Source: Butyrivibrio sp. UBA3740
GTDB lineage: Bacteria; Bacillota; Clostridia; Lachnospirales; Lachnospiraceae
Length of the DNA: 7,713 bases
Assembly (NCBI GenBank): GCA_002372465.1
Contig: DFGW01000026.1
Location: forward strand, 1-7,713
Direction of reading: 5' to 3'
The translations under genes were made by a program, and so were the position numbers. Position 1 is the stretch's first letter. Each line of letters begins with the position of its first letter. This document shows positions 1 to 7,230 of this stretch, one piece after another. The notes beneath the pieces were generated by a model. The model ran no database searches. It was given only the letters and a program-made list of their open reading frames with translations, and was not told the origin of the DNA.

Positions 1-231
1 CACCGTCACAGATATGAGGTTAACAACGACTACAGGAATGTCTTAGTGCAGAACGGCATGAAGCTCTGCGGAATGTCACCGGATGGAAGGATCGTTGAGA
101 TGATCGAGCTTCCTTCAAACTCTTTCCACATTGCAACCCAGGCACATCCTGAGCTTAAGAGCCGTCCCAACAGACCACATCCTCTCTTCTCAGGATTCAT
201 CAAGGCTTCTCTCGACCACGAGAACAGATAA
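1..231 (+). CDS. pyrG: CTP synthase, C-terminal end (5' part outside window)
   Basis: CTP synthase makes CTP from UTP, ATP and glutamine in the cytoplasm. It has an N-terminal synthetase domain and a C-terminal class I glutamine amidotransferase domain. Only the last 76 residues are present, in frame from base 1 to the TAA at 229-231. The opening HRHRYEVNN block and the later [18 protein letters not shown] block are typical of the end of PyrG. The His and Glu of the HPE motif (fragment residues 49 and 51) belong to the Cys-His-Glu triad of the glutaminase domain; the Cys lies outside the window. The reading frame is intact up to the normal C-terminus. The gene is convergent with the operon on the other strand and is separated from it by a hairpin terminator, so it is probably functionally unrelated to that operon. 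Confidence 0.96.
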   Translation, partial: HRHRYEVNNDYRNVLVQNGMKLCGMSPDGRIVEMIELPSNSFHIATQAHPELKSRPNRPHPLFSGFIKASLDHENR

Positions 232-240
232 AGACAAAAC

Positions 241-280
241 AAGGCTGTCCCACAGTGATTTGTGTGACAGCCTTTTCTTA
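241..280 (+). terminator. Intrinsic terminator after pyrG, probably bidirectional
   Basis: A 9-bp perfect stem (AAGGCTGTC at 241-249 with GACAGCCTT at 266-274) continues after one mismatch into 4 more pairs (251-254 with 261-264) closed by a 6-nt loop. It starts 9 nt after the pyrG stop. On the plus strand it ends in TTTTCTT. On the minus strand it is followed by GTTTTGTCTTT, a weaker but usable U-rich tail, so it can also end the convergent operon, whose last stop codon is at 302-304. There is no room for another gene between the two stops. Confidence 0.88.
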
Positions 281-301
281 TGCTTCAAGCGTCAATTGCT
301 T

Positions 302-1093
302 CTATTTAGCTTCTGTTCCATATACTTCAATCTGGGTCAGTGCAGGGAACGGGCTTGGGTCCTCTGCTTTGATGAGATTTCCCAGTTTTATCCATTCTAT
401 CCCGGAGCGTCTTATCTCAAATACGTGAGGCTCCTGTATCCTCTTATCCATATTAATGACTTCACTGCTCCCATCGGAAAAGCTCAAAGTCCCTTCAACC
501 CACCAGTTGTCATGGGGAAAGTCGGCTCTGGTATAGAGCACGATCCTGTCGAAGTCAACTTTCCTTCCAAAATCCAGAGTAAACTCCGCATCATCCCGGC
601 GGTTGATGCCCCAGGATTCATAGGGCCACTCTCCGTGAGAAAGAGTTGCCTTGCACCCATCAATGGCATTTCTTGCTGCAAATACAGCTTCTCCCCTGGT
701 CTCCACGTTGGCACTGGCATGGGGATAAACTCCCGACACCTCATGCTGGTCAAAGGGGTTCAATGCCAGATTCCTGTAGGAGGACACCTCGTAATCCGCA
801 GCTTTCCTGATGGTCACAATATGCCTGTTGCCCACAAAGGACAAGGGATTGTAGCTGGTCTTCCTCTCATAGAAGGGAACAGTGTAAAGAACTGTCTCCT
901 CCTTTATCAGTACCAGTGCAGGGTCTATGGTTGCATCAACCTTCACAACATAAAACTGTCCGGGGGTAAGCTCTGCGAATTCTATGATATCCCCTTTTCT
1001 GTACTCTCCGTCCCAGGCAAGGATCACCTCTCCCCCTCCGCTGCTCTCAGCCTTGGGCACATGATCCCAGTCATTATATACAGTGATCTTCAT
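302..1093 (-). CDS. Two-domain protein with a discoidin/F5-8C-like C-terminal half; role unknown
   Basis: The 263-residue protein has no signal peptide or membrane segment, so it should be cytoplasmic. Residues 1 to about 105 look like a beta-rich domain, with alternating hydrophobic strands around GDIIEF and FYVVKVDATIDPALVLI. Residues of about 110-260 resemble a galactose-binding-like (F5/8 type C, CBM32-like) beta-sandwich. Supporting features are the RNAIDG motif near 141-146, the DFGR near 174-177 followed by strands, SDGS near 207-210, and the closing IEVYGTE. Aromatic and charged loops (HGEWPYESWGIN at about 153-164, and DFPHDNWW at about 191-198) could bind sugar. The ATG is preceded by AGGGAG with 8-nt spacing. 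It is the last gene of the operon, 54 nt after the DUF2264 gene. The sequence suggests carbohydrate binding, but a stand-alone intracellular binding module is odd and a catalytic role cannot be excluded. I do not recognise a named family for the whole protein. Confidence 0.85.
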   Translation of the reverse strand: MKITVYNDWDHVPKAESSGGGEVILAWDGEYRKGDIIEFAELTPGQFYVVKVDATIDPALVLIKEETVLYTVPFYERKTSYNPLSFVGNRHIVTIRKAADYEVSSYRNLALNPFDQHEVSGVYPHASANVETRGEAVFAARNAIDGCKATLSHGEWPYESWGINRRDDAEFTLDFGRKVDFDRIVLYTRADFPHDNWWVEGTLSFSDGSSEVINMDKRIQEPHVFEIRRSGIEWIKLGNLIKAEDPSPFPALTQIEVYGTEAK

Positions 1094-1122
1094 TTCATTA
1101 TCTCCCTAAGTTTTCCTTTTAC

Positions 1123-1142
1123 TTACAAGGATTACCCTGTAA
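1123..1142 (-). other. Short hairpin between the DUF2264 gene and the last gene
   Basis: In the minus-strand transcript, UUACAGGG and CCUUGUAA form an 8-bp stem with one G-U pair and a UAAU tetraloop. It begins 5 nt after the DUF2264 stop codon. The following bases (GTAAAAGGAAAAC) contain no U-run, so it is not an intrinsic terminator. A position just after a stop codon within an operon fits an RNA-stability or processing element. The stem is short and AT-rich at its base, so chance is possible. Confidence 0.4.
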
Positions 1143-1147
1143 AACAA

Positions 1148-3190
1148 TCAGATTGAAAACCTTCCTTCAATTCCATAGAAATCAATGATTCTTACTTCCC
1201 CGCTCTTTAAACAGATCTTTACCGGTCCATATCCACCACAGCCCTGAGGATCCGTATACTCAATTTTCTCGATGGGGAATATCTCATCCTCTGTAAAATC
1301 TTCCAAAGACTCCTTCGTTATAACCTGCGATATAAGGAAATACGGCTCATAGCCATACTGCTTCGTCCTCTCAGTAGCTGCATACATTACAATGGATTTC
1401 GGGCTGTCCGGGTTGGTTCCCTCAGAATCTATCCTCTCTAAGCTGCTCCAGCCGTCAAAAATGGTAAATGCCATCTGCTTTTCTTTTCCCGTGTGATCAT
1501 GACCTTTAAGAACCGCTGCCTTGAAGCCGTCCTTTTCCTTAAAAAGAACTTCCGTGCCGTTGTCGGGGAAACCAAAAGCTCCCAGTGTCAGTCTGAGGGG
1601 TCGCCTGTACATCCTTAGCTTATCAGCTCGTATGATCCCGAAGGGCACAGCAAAGTCTGCCAGATCAAGAGCCGTTTTCCAATGGAACTCAGTCTCAAGA
1701 CCATAGTCAAAGAACTGCCTTCTGTATAGGACCTGTTCCTTCTCACCTGCCCAGTAGGTAAAGTTCGCCCTTAGTACCTGTCCATCATCTGTATACTTCA
1801 AAACATACTGCTGTGACTCTATCTCATCAGTAACAGTAGCTTCCCAGGGGAACTTTGTGTTAAACACAAGCTTTGCATAGTTGTTAAGGCCGTGCAGATC
1901 GCTTCTGTCCTTCATTATCTTTCCGGTTCTAAGCTCTGTGATGCCGTTGGCTTCATGGTTTGTGACACATAGCCCCGGCCCGTCCAGGGTTGTGACTTTG
2001 CTCTCTCCCGGCGCTAAGTCCTCCCAGCATCCGCCGCTTTCCTTTGCCCTCCAGAATGGATGATCCTCAGGAAGATGCAGGCACAAAAGAGCCTTGGCCA
2101 GCCAGAACGGGGATTCTGCGCAGGAATAGCCCTGAAGAAGTGGGGCAAAAGGCCCGTAAAACCCCAGAGTCGGCACTCCCTCCCACAAAAAATCATCTCT
2201 CTTTAAGAACTGCAGGAGCGAACCTGAGCAGATCCTTCTTGCAAGACCGGGATCAACAGAAGGATTTTTCATCATAAGGTTTGCATCAAAGGGGCTTGTG
2301 GCAGCATTTCTGTAAATCCCGCTCCTTCCCCACATATTGGTAAATCCATCCCTGTCAAAGAAACAGGGATAGGTCTTCATAAGTTCATTTGAGTTTTCTT
2401 CAAATCTTGCAGCTATATAAGGCTCTTTTTCATAGCCGTACCAGTTGTTCCAGATGGCAGTATACATGTTGAAAGCCCAGCAGGAGTAATAGTCAAAAGA
2501 CTGTCCGTCTCTGTACCAGCCATTGCCTACATAATAGTTAAGGATTACCTGAGCGTGATCGCGCATTATATCCTCATCAATGTCATAGCCGTTCATGTAA
2601 AGAAATGCCAGATCCAGCATGTTAAAGAGCCGCCAGTTCTGGGGAACTGTATTGGCATGAGCAAAATCCGACAAAAAAGAAGCAATCCTGTCTTTCTCCT
2701 CTTTACTGTATCTGTCCCATATCTCATCCTTTGAGAGCCACAGGCAGATTACAAGTGCCGCAGTCTCCACAGTCTGCTGATAGGCGGCAAAGAGGTTTCC
2801 GCTGTCGTCTTCTCTTTTCATATCCGTGTAGTTAAGGACATAGTTCTTTTCACCGTATGTCACGGCGCACAGCACCTGCTTGCTGTAGTAGTCCCTTATA
2901 TTGATCCCGTTTAAGGTAAGATGCGGCTCTATATGGATAAGTGGCGCAGCGATAAAGAAAGACCTGGCAAGCCCCTCAAATATCTCTGCCTTGTAGCGCC
3001 ACATGGGGTGATCAGGCTGAGGGTAAGTGATCTTTGTCTCATACCTTGGCATAACCACCGGGTCATCTATGCTGTTGATGTTCTTAAACACCCCTGTTAA
3101 AAGATATTCTGCCGCCTCGATCCAGCTCTGCCTCGTAAGTCCGGTGTAGGGGCTAAGTTCATAATCTGTTGTCTTTGGAATAAATGGCAT
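1148..3190 (-). CDS. DUF2264 family protein, probable GH154-like glycoside hydrolase
   Basis: The 680-residue protein matches the DUF2264 (PF10022) pattern. It has an N-terminal alpha/alpha-barrel of about 390 residues and a beta-rich C-terminal region. Family-like blocks are W64-RYK...FEGLARSF, NWRLFN at 185-190, GWYRDG at 224-229 followed by DYYSCWAF at 233-240, WGRS at 287-290, and AESPFWLAKALL at 358-369 followed by HPFW at 377-380. From memory, CAZy family GH154, which includes a Bacteroides beta-glucuronidase, has this domain. That makes a uronidase-type activity a reasonable inference beside a lyase and GH88, but the substrate is not visible in the sequence. No signal peptide is present, so it should act in the cytoplasm on imported sugars. 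The ATG is preceded by AAGAGG with 9-nt spacing. The gene lies 27 nt after the GH88 gene and is intact. Confidence 0.88.
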   Translation of the reverse strand: MPFIPKTTDYELSPYTGLTRQSWIEAAEYLLTGVFKNINSIDDPVVMPRYETKITYPQPDHPMWRYKAEIFEGLARSFFIAAPLIHIEPHLTLNGINIRDYYSKQVLCAVTYGEKNYVLNYTDMKREDDSGNLFAAYQQTVETAALVICLWLSKDEIWDRYSKEEKDRIASFLSDFAHANTVPQNWRLFNMLDLAFLYMNGYDIDEDIMRDHAQVILNYYVGNGWYRDGQSFDYYSCWAFNMYTAIWNNWYGYEKEPYIAARFEENSNELMKTYPCFFDRDGFTNMWGRSGIYRNAATSPFDANLMMKNPSVDPGLARRICSGSLLQFLKRDDFLWEGVPTLGFYGPFAPLLQGYSCAESPFWLAKALLCLHLPEDHPFWRAKESGGCWEDLAPGESKVTTLDGPGLCVTNHEANGITELRTGKIMKDRSDLHGLNNYAKLVFNTKFPWEATVTDEIESQQYVLKYTDDGQVLRANFTYWAGEKEQVLYRRQFFDYGLETEFHWKTALDLADFAVPFGIIRADKLRMYRRPLRLTLGAFGFPDNGTEVLFKEKDGFKAAVLKGHDHTGKEKQMAFTIFDGWSSLERIDSEGTNPDSPKSIVMYAATERTKQYGYEPYFLISQVITKESLEDFTEDEIFPIEKIEYTDPQGCGGYGPVKICLKSGEVRIIDFYGIEGRFSI

Positions 3191-3217
3191 CTATGTATAC
3201 CTCTTTTAAGTTGATAA

Positions 3218-4363
3218 TCAGAATATTTGAAGTGCCTTACCGGCAAGCTTCATAAGTGCTTCTATAAAGTAATAATCACCGTAGATAATGGACATGTTGT
3301 GCCCGTCACCGTGGTAGTCCACAGCGCAGTTCTCCAGAAGGTTGTCTGTATCAAGCCCCCAGCTGCAGCGCTTTTCATCCAGTGTCTTAAGGAGCTTAAA
3401 TGCTGCATCAAGGTATCTGTCTGCGCCAACAAGATTTTCTTTTTCCAGACCTGCTGCCAGTTCAATAAGTCCTGACGCAGTGATGGCTGCTGCCGTGGAA
3501 TCCTCTAAAGTAACATCTTTGGGCTGCCTGTAGTCAATGGGAACCAGGAAGCTTTCCGGCATTGCAGCAAGTACATAGTCCGCAATTTTCTTTGAGGTCT
3601 CGAGATATTTTTTATCTCCAGTGTAGCCATATGAAAGAGCAAAGCCGTAGATTCCCCAGCTCTGGCCTCTGGTCCAGGAAGAGCCTTCGCCGTAGCCCTG
3701 TCCGCCAAGAGTCCCTGTGCTCTTTCCTGTAAAAGGATCAAATACCACGATGTGGTTAACAGAACCGTCTTCTCTCACAAATTCTTTTGCTGCTGTATCT
3801 GCATGTGCAATCGCCATCATCTTAAATCTTGGATCAGTGGTTTCCTCAGACGCCCAGTAAAGAAGCGGCAGGTTCATCATGCAGTCAATTATGGCAAATC
3901 CCCTTCTGTCCACATCATCCCAGTTGTTCCATGCTCTGATGAAATTTCCTGCCATGTTAAAGCGCCCTGCCATGTTTCCTGCTGCCAGCATTGCCCTGTT
4001 AAAAGACTCTTCGTTTTTCTCCTGCTTGTACCTGATAACTGAGGTAGGAAGCCACTTAAAGCCGTTATCGTGATCAAGCCCCTGATGGCTCATCAGGTTC
4101 TTATCAAGCTTCTCCTCTACCCCGATTGCTTCCTGTCTGAACATCTCCTTGCCGGTAAGGGCATAGAGCTGCCACATCTCACCGCCCCAAAAGCCGTTGG
4201 TCCACCAGCAGGGGTCATCGATACTCTTGTCGTCAAACCTTCCGTTCTTAGTGGTGTAGGGGATCTTGTCCCTGTTCCTTTCGGTCACCGGAACCATTTT
4301 CTTTTCTATCTTCTTTAAGGTATCTTCTACCCAGTGTTTTTCTGTATCTGTCAGCCTTCTCAT
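3218..4363 (-). CDS. Unsaturated glucuronyl hydrolase, GH88 family
   Basis: GH88 enzymes hydrate the 4,5-double bond of the unsaturated uronic acid left at the non-reducing end by polysaccharide lyases. This releases the cap and ultimately yields a keto-uronate. The 381-residue length is normal for an alpha/alpha-barrel of this family. Recognisable motifs are WWTNGFWGG (about 53-61), HDNGF (98-102, with D99), IIDCMMNLPLL (158-168, with D160), WTRGQSWGIYGFA (230-242), EDSTAAAI (287-294), and a C-terminal IYGDYYFIEALMKL. By analogy with the Bacillus GL1 enzyme (Asp88 and Asp149), D99 and D160 are the expected catalytic pair. There is no signal peptide, so it acts in the cytoplasm. The ATG has AAAGG 7 nt upstream. 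The gene follows the lyase gene by 72 nt, which fits sequential action: the lyase makes the unsaturated end and this enzyme removes it. Confidence 0.95.
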   Translation of the reverse strand: MRRLTDTEKHWVEDTLKKIEKKMVPVTERNRDKIPYTTKNGRFDDKSIDDPCWWTNGFWGGEMWQLYALTGKEMFRQEAIGVEEKLDKNLMSHQGLDHDNGFKWLPTSVIRYKQEKNEESFNRAMLAAGNMAGRFNMAGNFIRAWNNWDDVDRRGFAIIDCMMNLPLLYWASEETTDPRFKMMAIAHADTAAKEFVREDGSVNHIVVFDPFTGKSTGTLGGQGYGEGSSWTRGQSWGIYGFALSYGYTGDKKYLETSKKIADYVLAAMPESFLVPIDYRQPKDVTLEDSTAAAITASGLIELAAGLEKENLVGADRYLDAAFKLLKTLDEKRCSWGLDTDNLLENCAVDYHGDGHNMSIIYGDYYFIEALMKLAGKALQIF

Positions 4364-4435
4364 GTTTTATCCTTTCTGCTTTATGCTTTGCCCTCTTACC
4401 GTATCGCTCTCATGCCGCCCCGGTCCGGTTTCTCT

Positions 4436-6373
4436 TTATGAGATCTCAAGCTTAAGCTTTCCTTCATCTCCCAATCTGATAAGCACCCTGTATACTTCAT
4501 GCTTCCAGGATATCCTAAGGCGCTCATCCTCTACCTTATATGTCTGGATCTCTACCAGCTCTCCACCTGTTACCAGAACCTCTCCCAGATCTCCTATCTT
4601 CAGTAAGAGCCTGTCTCCCTGAACTCTCTTTGGCTTTTCATAAGTCATAAGGGTTAAAAGAGCTGTCATCTCACCTTCATATTCATCAATGACCCTGATA
4701 CCCTTTCCCTTATCAAGTCCCACGGATCTCTTATAGCGCTTTACCAGAGGTCCTTTGTAAGCGCCAGCAATGTCCATGGAAAGTACAGGTCCACGAAATT
4801 CCTCGATTGGGCCTTCATCAGTTTTTTCTTTGAATATTACATTTTCAGCAGCATATTCCTTCCCGTCCCGCTGCATCAGTATATTACTATCATGGTAATC
4901 CCCGGCAGCATCTTTTCCAAGAAGTCCCATTATCATTTCAGTATCATTTTTTATAAATGTAGGCACGTTGTGGAACTGGGACTGCATGGTCCACAGCTCG
5001 TACCTCTTTTCCGAAAAGGTCTTGCGGGTATAAGTTCCAACGCCCAGGTCAATGATAAAAGGCCTTCCGTCCTTATAAATCGTAAAAGAACCCACATCGT
5101 TGTGGTTGTGGCTGTCAGCATTATTCCCTGCCTTGGCAGCAAGAACAAACCTATCATCCCTGCACACCATAAGACCTGTGCTCTCGAAAAATGCGTCGCT
5201 GCAAAGGGTCTTGCTCTTTGGATAAGTCATCATCTGTTCATAGCTAAAGGCCTGTAACACATGGTAAAAGAGATTTATCTCATCTGTAAGGACTCTGCCT
5301 CCCATACTATCTTTCCTGAAATCTTCAGCAGCAAAAGAGGTAAGGGCCTCCTCCTTGCAAAGCTTTCCAAAAAGGAATTCTCTGGCAGTTCTTCTGCTGC
5401 ATACAGCTGCACAGTCTGCAAAGTTTACGTAGATGTTGTCTGTGACATTCATCCTGACAATGTAGCTTGCTATATTCCTGATGAGCTTTTCTTCAAAGAT
5501 CTTCTCAAAGCCTGTTCCTTTAAGAACATCAGACATAAGGTACAGCGCCCCGAACAGGCAAAGACCTGCATGGGAGTAGTACTGTGCTCCCTCGTTACAG
5601 CACCCGTCATCGCCGTACTCATCCAGGAAAAAGTCCAGGGATTTGGCTGCACTTTCCAGGTATTTCCTTATTTCTTTTTCCGTAAAATACCCTTCAGGCC
5701 TGGTCAGTGCGCACAAAAGCACATTCTGGGTGCACCAGGGCGTCCAGTTGCACATGGACTGTTTCCCATCCCCCATCCACCAGAAGTGCTCTTCCTTATA
5801 GGGTTTAAAAATCCTCTCCTCTAGTTTATTGTTTATAAGCCTGCTGATATCCGGACTTTTCTTCTCCAGAACGCTGCGAAGAAGGTACTCAGCTACTGCT
5901 AAAAGCGCCCCTGTTTCAGCAGCAAACAGATCAATTATAGGATGAAGGACATCAGGATACTCCTGCTGCTTAGCATCTCTTATATGGGTGTTGTGGGCAG
6001 GAAGGCACCAGGCGCTCTCCTCAAGTATAAGGTAGATACCGTCAAGAATATCCTCCAAAAACCTGCCTTCATTTTCAACGCACTCAGCCATAACAAGACT
6101 GCAAAGTTTCCTTCTTCTGGAAAAATACAGTTCCTCAAATCTTACACGGTTTCCGTTTTTTGAAAACTCAAGATAATCAGATAAAAGAATTACAGACCAG
6201 GGGCTGGCCTTTGCCCTCTCCCCTTCAGCTAAAAGCTCATCTTTTAATTCTGAGCTCAGAGCCTTATATTCTTTTTCTTTACTGATATCAGGACACAAAG
6301 AAAACGCGCACAATGAGCGCGTTTTCTGTAAATAGTCCCAAACAAGATGTCTTGGCGAAATCTCTTTTCCCAT
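4436..6373 (-). CDS. Heparinase II/III-like polysaccharide (oligosaccharide) lyase
   Basis: The family cleaves uronic-acid linkages by beta-elimination, leaving a 4,5-unsaturated uronyl group. The 645-residue protein has an alpha-helical toroid in the N-terminal part (to about 385) and a heparinase II/III-like beta-sandwich (PF07940-like) after it. Visible motifs are SAWCLPAHNTH (120-130), NWTPWC (209-214), CCNEGAQYYSHAG (258-270), SHNHNDVGSF (421-430), IIDLGVGTY (440-448) and QFHNVP (466-471). By analogy with Pedobacter heparinase II, H424, D442 and H468 could bind a metal, and H422 and a Tyr near 265-266 could be catalytic; these assignments are inferences. No signal peptide is seen, so it probably works on imported oligosaccharides. 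The ATG lies only 4 nt past the permease stop codon. I cannot assign a PL family number or a substrate. A perfect inverted repeat sits in codons 16-25. Confidence 0.92.
   Translation of the reverse strand: MGKEISPRHLVWDYLQKTRSLCAFSLCPDISKEKEYKALSSELKDELLAEGERAKASPWSVILLSDYLEFSKNGNRVRFEELYFSRRRKLCSLVMAECVENEGRFLEDILDGIYLILEESAWCLPAHNTHIRDAKQQEYPDVLHPIIDLFAAETGALLAVAEYLLRSVLEKKSPDISRLINNKLEERIFKPYKEEHFWWMGDGKQSMCNWTPWCTQNVLLCALTRPEGYFTEKEIRKYLESAAKSLDFFLDEYGDDGCCNEGAQYYSHAGLCLFGALYLMSDVLKGTGFEKIFEEKLIRNIASYIVRMNVTDNIYVNFADCAAVCSRRTAREFLFGKLCKEEALTSFAAEDFRKDSMGGRVLTDEINLFYHVLQAFSYEQMMTYPKSKTLCSDAFFESTGLMVCRDDRFVLAAKAGNNADSHNHNDVGSFTIYKDGRPFIIDLGVGTYTRKTFSEKRYELWTMQSQFHNVPTFIKNDTEMIMGLLGKDAAGDYHDSNILMQRDGKEYAAENVIFKEKTDEGPIEEFRGPVLSMDIAGAYKGPLVKRYKRSVGLDKGKGIRVIDEYEGEMTALLTLMTYEKPKRVQGDRLLLKIGDLGEVLVTGGELVEIQTYKVEDERLRISWKHEVYRVLIRLGDEGKLKLEIS
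6299..6327 (-). promoter_or_regulatory. Perfect 11-bp inverted repeat with terminator-like form inside the lyase gene
   Basis: Read on the minus strand, AGAAAACGCGC (6327 to 6317) pairs perfectly with GCGCGTTTTCT (6309 to 6299) across a 7-nt loop, TCATTGT. An AAAA tract precedes the GC core and TTTTCTTTG follows it, which is the layout of an intrinsic terminator or attenuator. It lies within codons 16-25 of the lyase reading frame, about 45-75 nt past its start codon. A partial terminator here would lower expression of the enzyme genes relative to the transporter genes. A protein-binding palindrome or an RNA processing site are alternatives. The inverted repeat is certain; the function is inferred. 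Confidence 0.5.
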
Positions 6374-6377
6374 CTTA

Positions 6378-7214
6378 TTATCCCTTTACTGAACCGGCAG
6401 TGATTCCGGCAACAAAATATTTCTGCAGTGAAATAAATACAATAAATACAGGTATGAGTGACAGTACGGATGCTGCCATGATAAGACCATACTCAGCAGA
6501 GTACTGCGAAATGAACATCTTAAGTCCTATCTGGAGGGTCTTCTTGGACTCGGTGGTCAGATAGATAAGGGGACCAAGGAAGTCGTTCCAGGTGTTTACA
6601 AAGGTGAATATGATAAGTGTTGACAGCGCCGGCTTTGAAAGGGGCAGCATAATCTTTGCATATATCTCATATTCTGACATACCATCAATCCTGGCTGCTT
6701 CGCAAAGGGAATCAGGAATTCCCTCGTAAAACTGCCTCATGAGGAACACTCCAAATGCCGAGAAAGCCTGAAGAATGATGATGGCAAGGTGTGTGTCCGC
6801 AAGTCCTAAGCTTCTCATAAACATGAACTGAGGAACCATATAAACCTGCCAGGGTACAGCAATTGTGGCTACGTATGCCAGGAAAAGAAGGTTCCTTCCC
6901 TTAAACTCCAATTTTGCAAAAGCATAAGCTGCAAAGCTTGATGTAAACAGCTGAAGCAGTGTGACGATCACAGTGAGCTTTGCTGTGTTAAGTGTGAATT
7001 TTGCCAGAGGGATCTTTGTCCAGATATCAATGTAGTTCTGCCACCTGGGCGCCTTTGGTATCCACTCGAAAGGTATTACAAATACATCCTTGTTAAACTT
7101 AAGTGATGCGGAGATCATCCAAAGGAATGGCACAAGCATCAGCATAGCCAAGAGGATGAGCATCACATAGACAATGATCTGTCCAATGATTCTGTTGTTC
7201 TTTTTGCTCTTCAC
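6378..7214 (-). CDS. Carbohydrate ABC transporter permease, MalG/CUT1 type
   Basis: This is one of the two membrane subunits of a sugar importer. The 278-residue protein has about six membrane helices (near residues 11-33, 75-98, 108-130, 142-162, 198-216 and 244-264). The cytoplasmic EAA loop that contacts the ATPase starts at E172 (EAARIDGMSE) and ends in the LPLSKP motif near 190-195. The conserved NTWNDFLGPL block (207-216) and the short C-terminal tail ending after AGSVKG are typical of MalG-like partners. The start is GTG at 7212-7214: the first in-frame ATG (residue 18) would cut into the first helix, and a strong GGAGG lies 8 nt upstream of the GTG. It follows the other permease by 16 nt. 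The imported sugar is probably a uronic-acid-containing oligosaccharide, judging only from the enzymes downstream. Confidence 0.95.
   Translation of the reverse strand: MKSKKNNRIIGQIIVYVMLILLAMLMLVPFLWMISASLKFNKDVFVIPFEWIPKAPRWQNYIDIWTKIPLAKFTLNTAKLTVIVTLLQLFTSSFAAYAFAKLEFKGRNLLFLAYVATIAVPWQVYMVPQFMFMRSLGLADTHLAIIILQAFSAFGVFLMRQFYEGIPDSLCEAARIDGMSEYEIYAKIMLPLSKPALSTLIIFTFVNTWNDFLGPLIYLTTESKKTLQIGLKMFISQYSAEYGLIMAASVLSLIPVFIVFISLQKYFVAGITAGSVKG
6382..6387 (-). promoter_or_regulatory. Ribosome binding site of the lyase gene inside the permease 3' end
   Basis: AAAGGG lies 8 nt before the lyase ATG and overlaps the final Lys-Gly codons of the MalG-type permease, whose TAA is at 6378-6380. The 4-nt gap and buried site suggest that translation of the lyase is coupled to translation of the permease. 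It also supports the chosen ATG. Confidence 0.75.
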
Positions 7215-7222
7215 TTTTTATT

Positions 7223-7227
7223 CCTCC
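7223..7227 (-). promoter_or_regulatory. Ribosome binding site supporting the GTG start of the MalG-type permease
   Basis: GGAGG, within the longer run GGGGAGGAA, lies 8 nt upstream of the GTG at 7212-7214, in the 16-nt gap between the two permease genes. It is the strongest Shine-Dalgarno match in the window and decides the start, since no suitable ATG lies before the first membrane helix. Confidence 0.85.
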
Positions 7228-7230
7228 CCA

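Noticed and set aside
131..1156. A 341-codon open frame on the plus strand, overlapping the pyrG end and running antisense to the last operon gene.
   Set aside because: It begins at a TTG inside pyrG, lacks a ribosome binding site, runs through the terminator hairpin, and its translation has no recognisable domain. The opposite strand holds a coherent protein with a good ribosome binding site and operon context.
302..4363. Pectin or rhamnogalacturonan as the specific substrate.
   Set aside because: The unsaturated-uronyl hydrolase has GH88 motifs rather than those expected of the GH105 enzymes of rhamnogalacturonan loci, and no pectate lyase or pectin esterase is present; the evidence supports only a uronic-acid glycan in general.
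4448..4459. A 12-bp palindrome (AAGCTTAAGCTT) near the 3' end of the lyase gene.
   Set aside because: It is a simple repeat of a 6-mer encoding Lys-Leu-Lys-Leu, with no loop to form a stable hairpin, and needs no special explanation.
5261..5824. A 187-codon plus-strand open frame inside the lyase gene.
   Set aside because: It is antisense to a well-supported lyase with clear motifs; its composition is that of a shadow frame and it has no supporting context.
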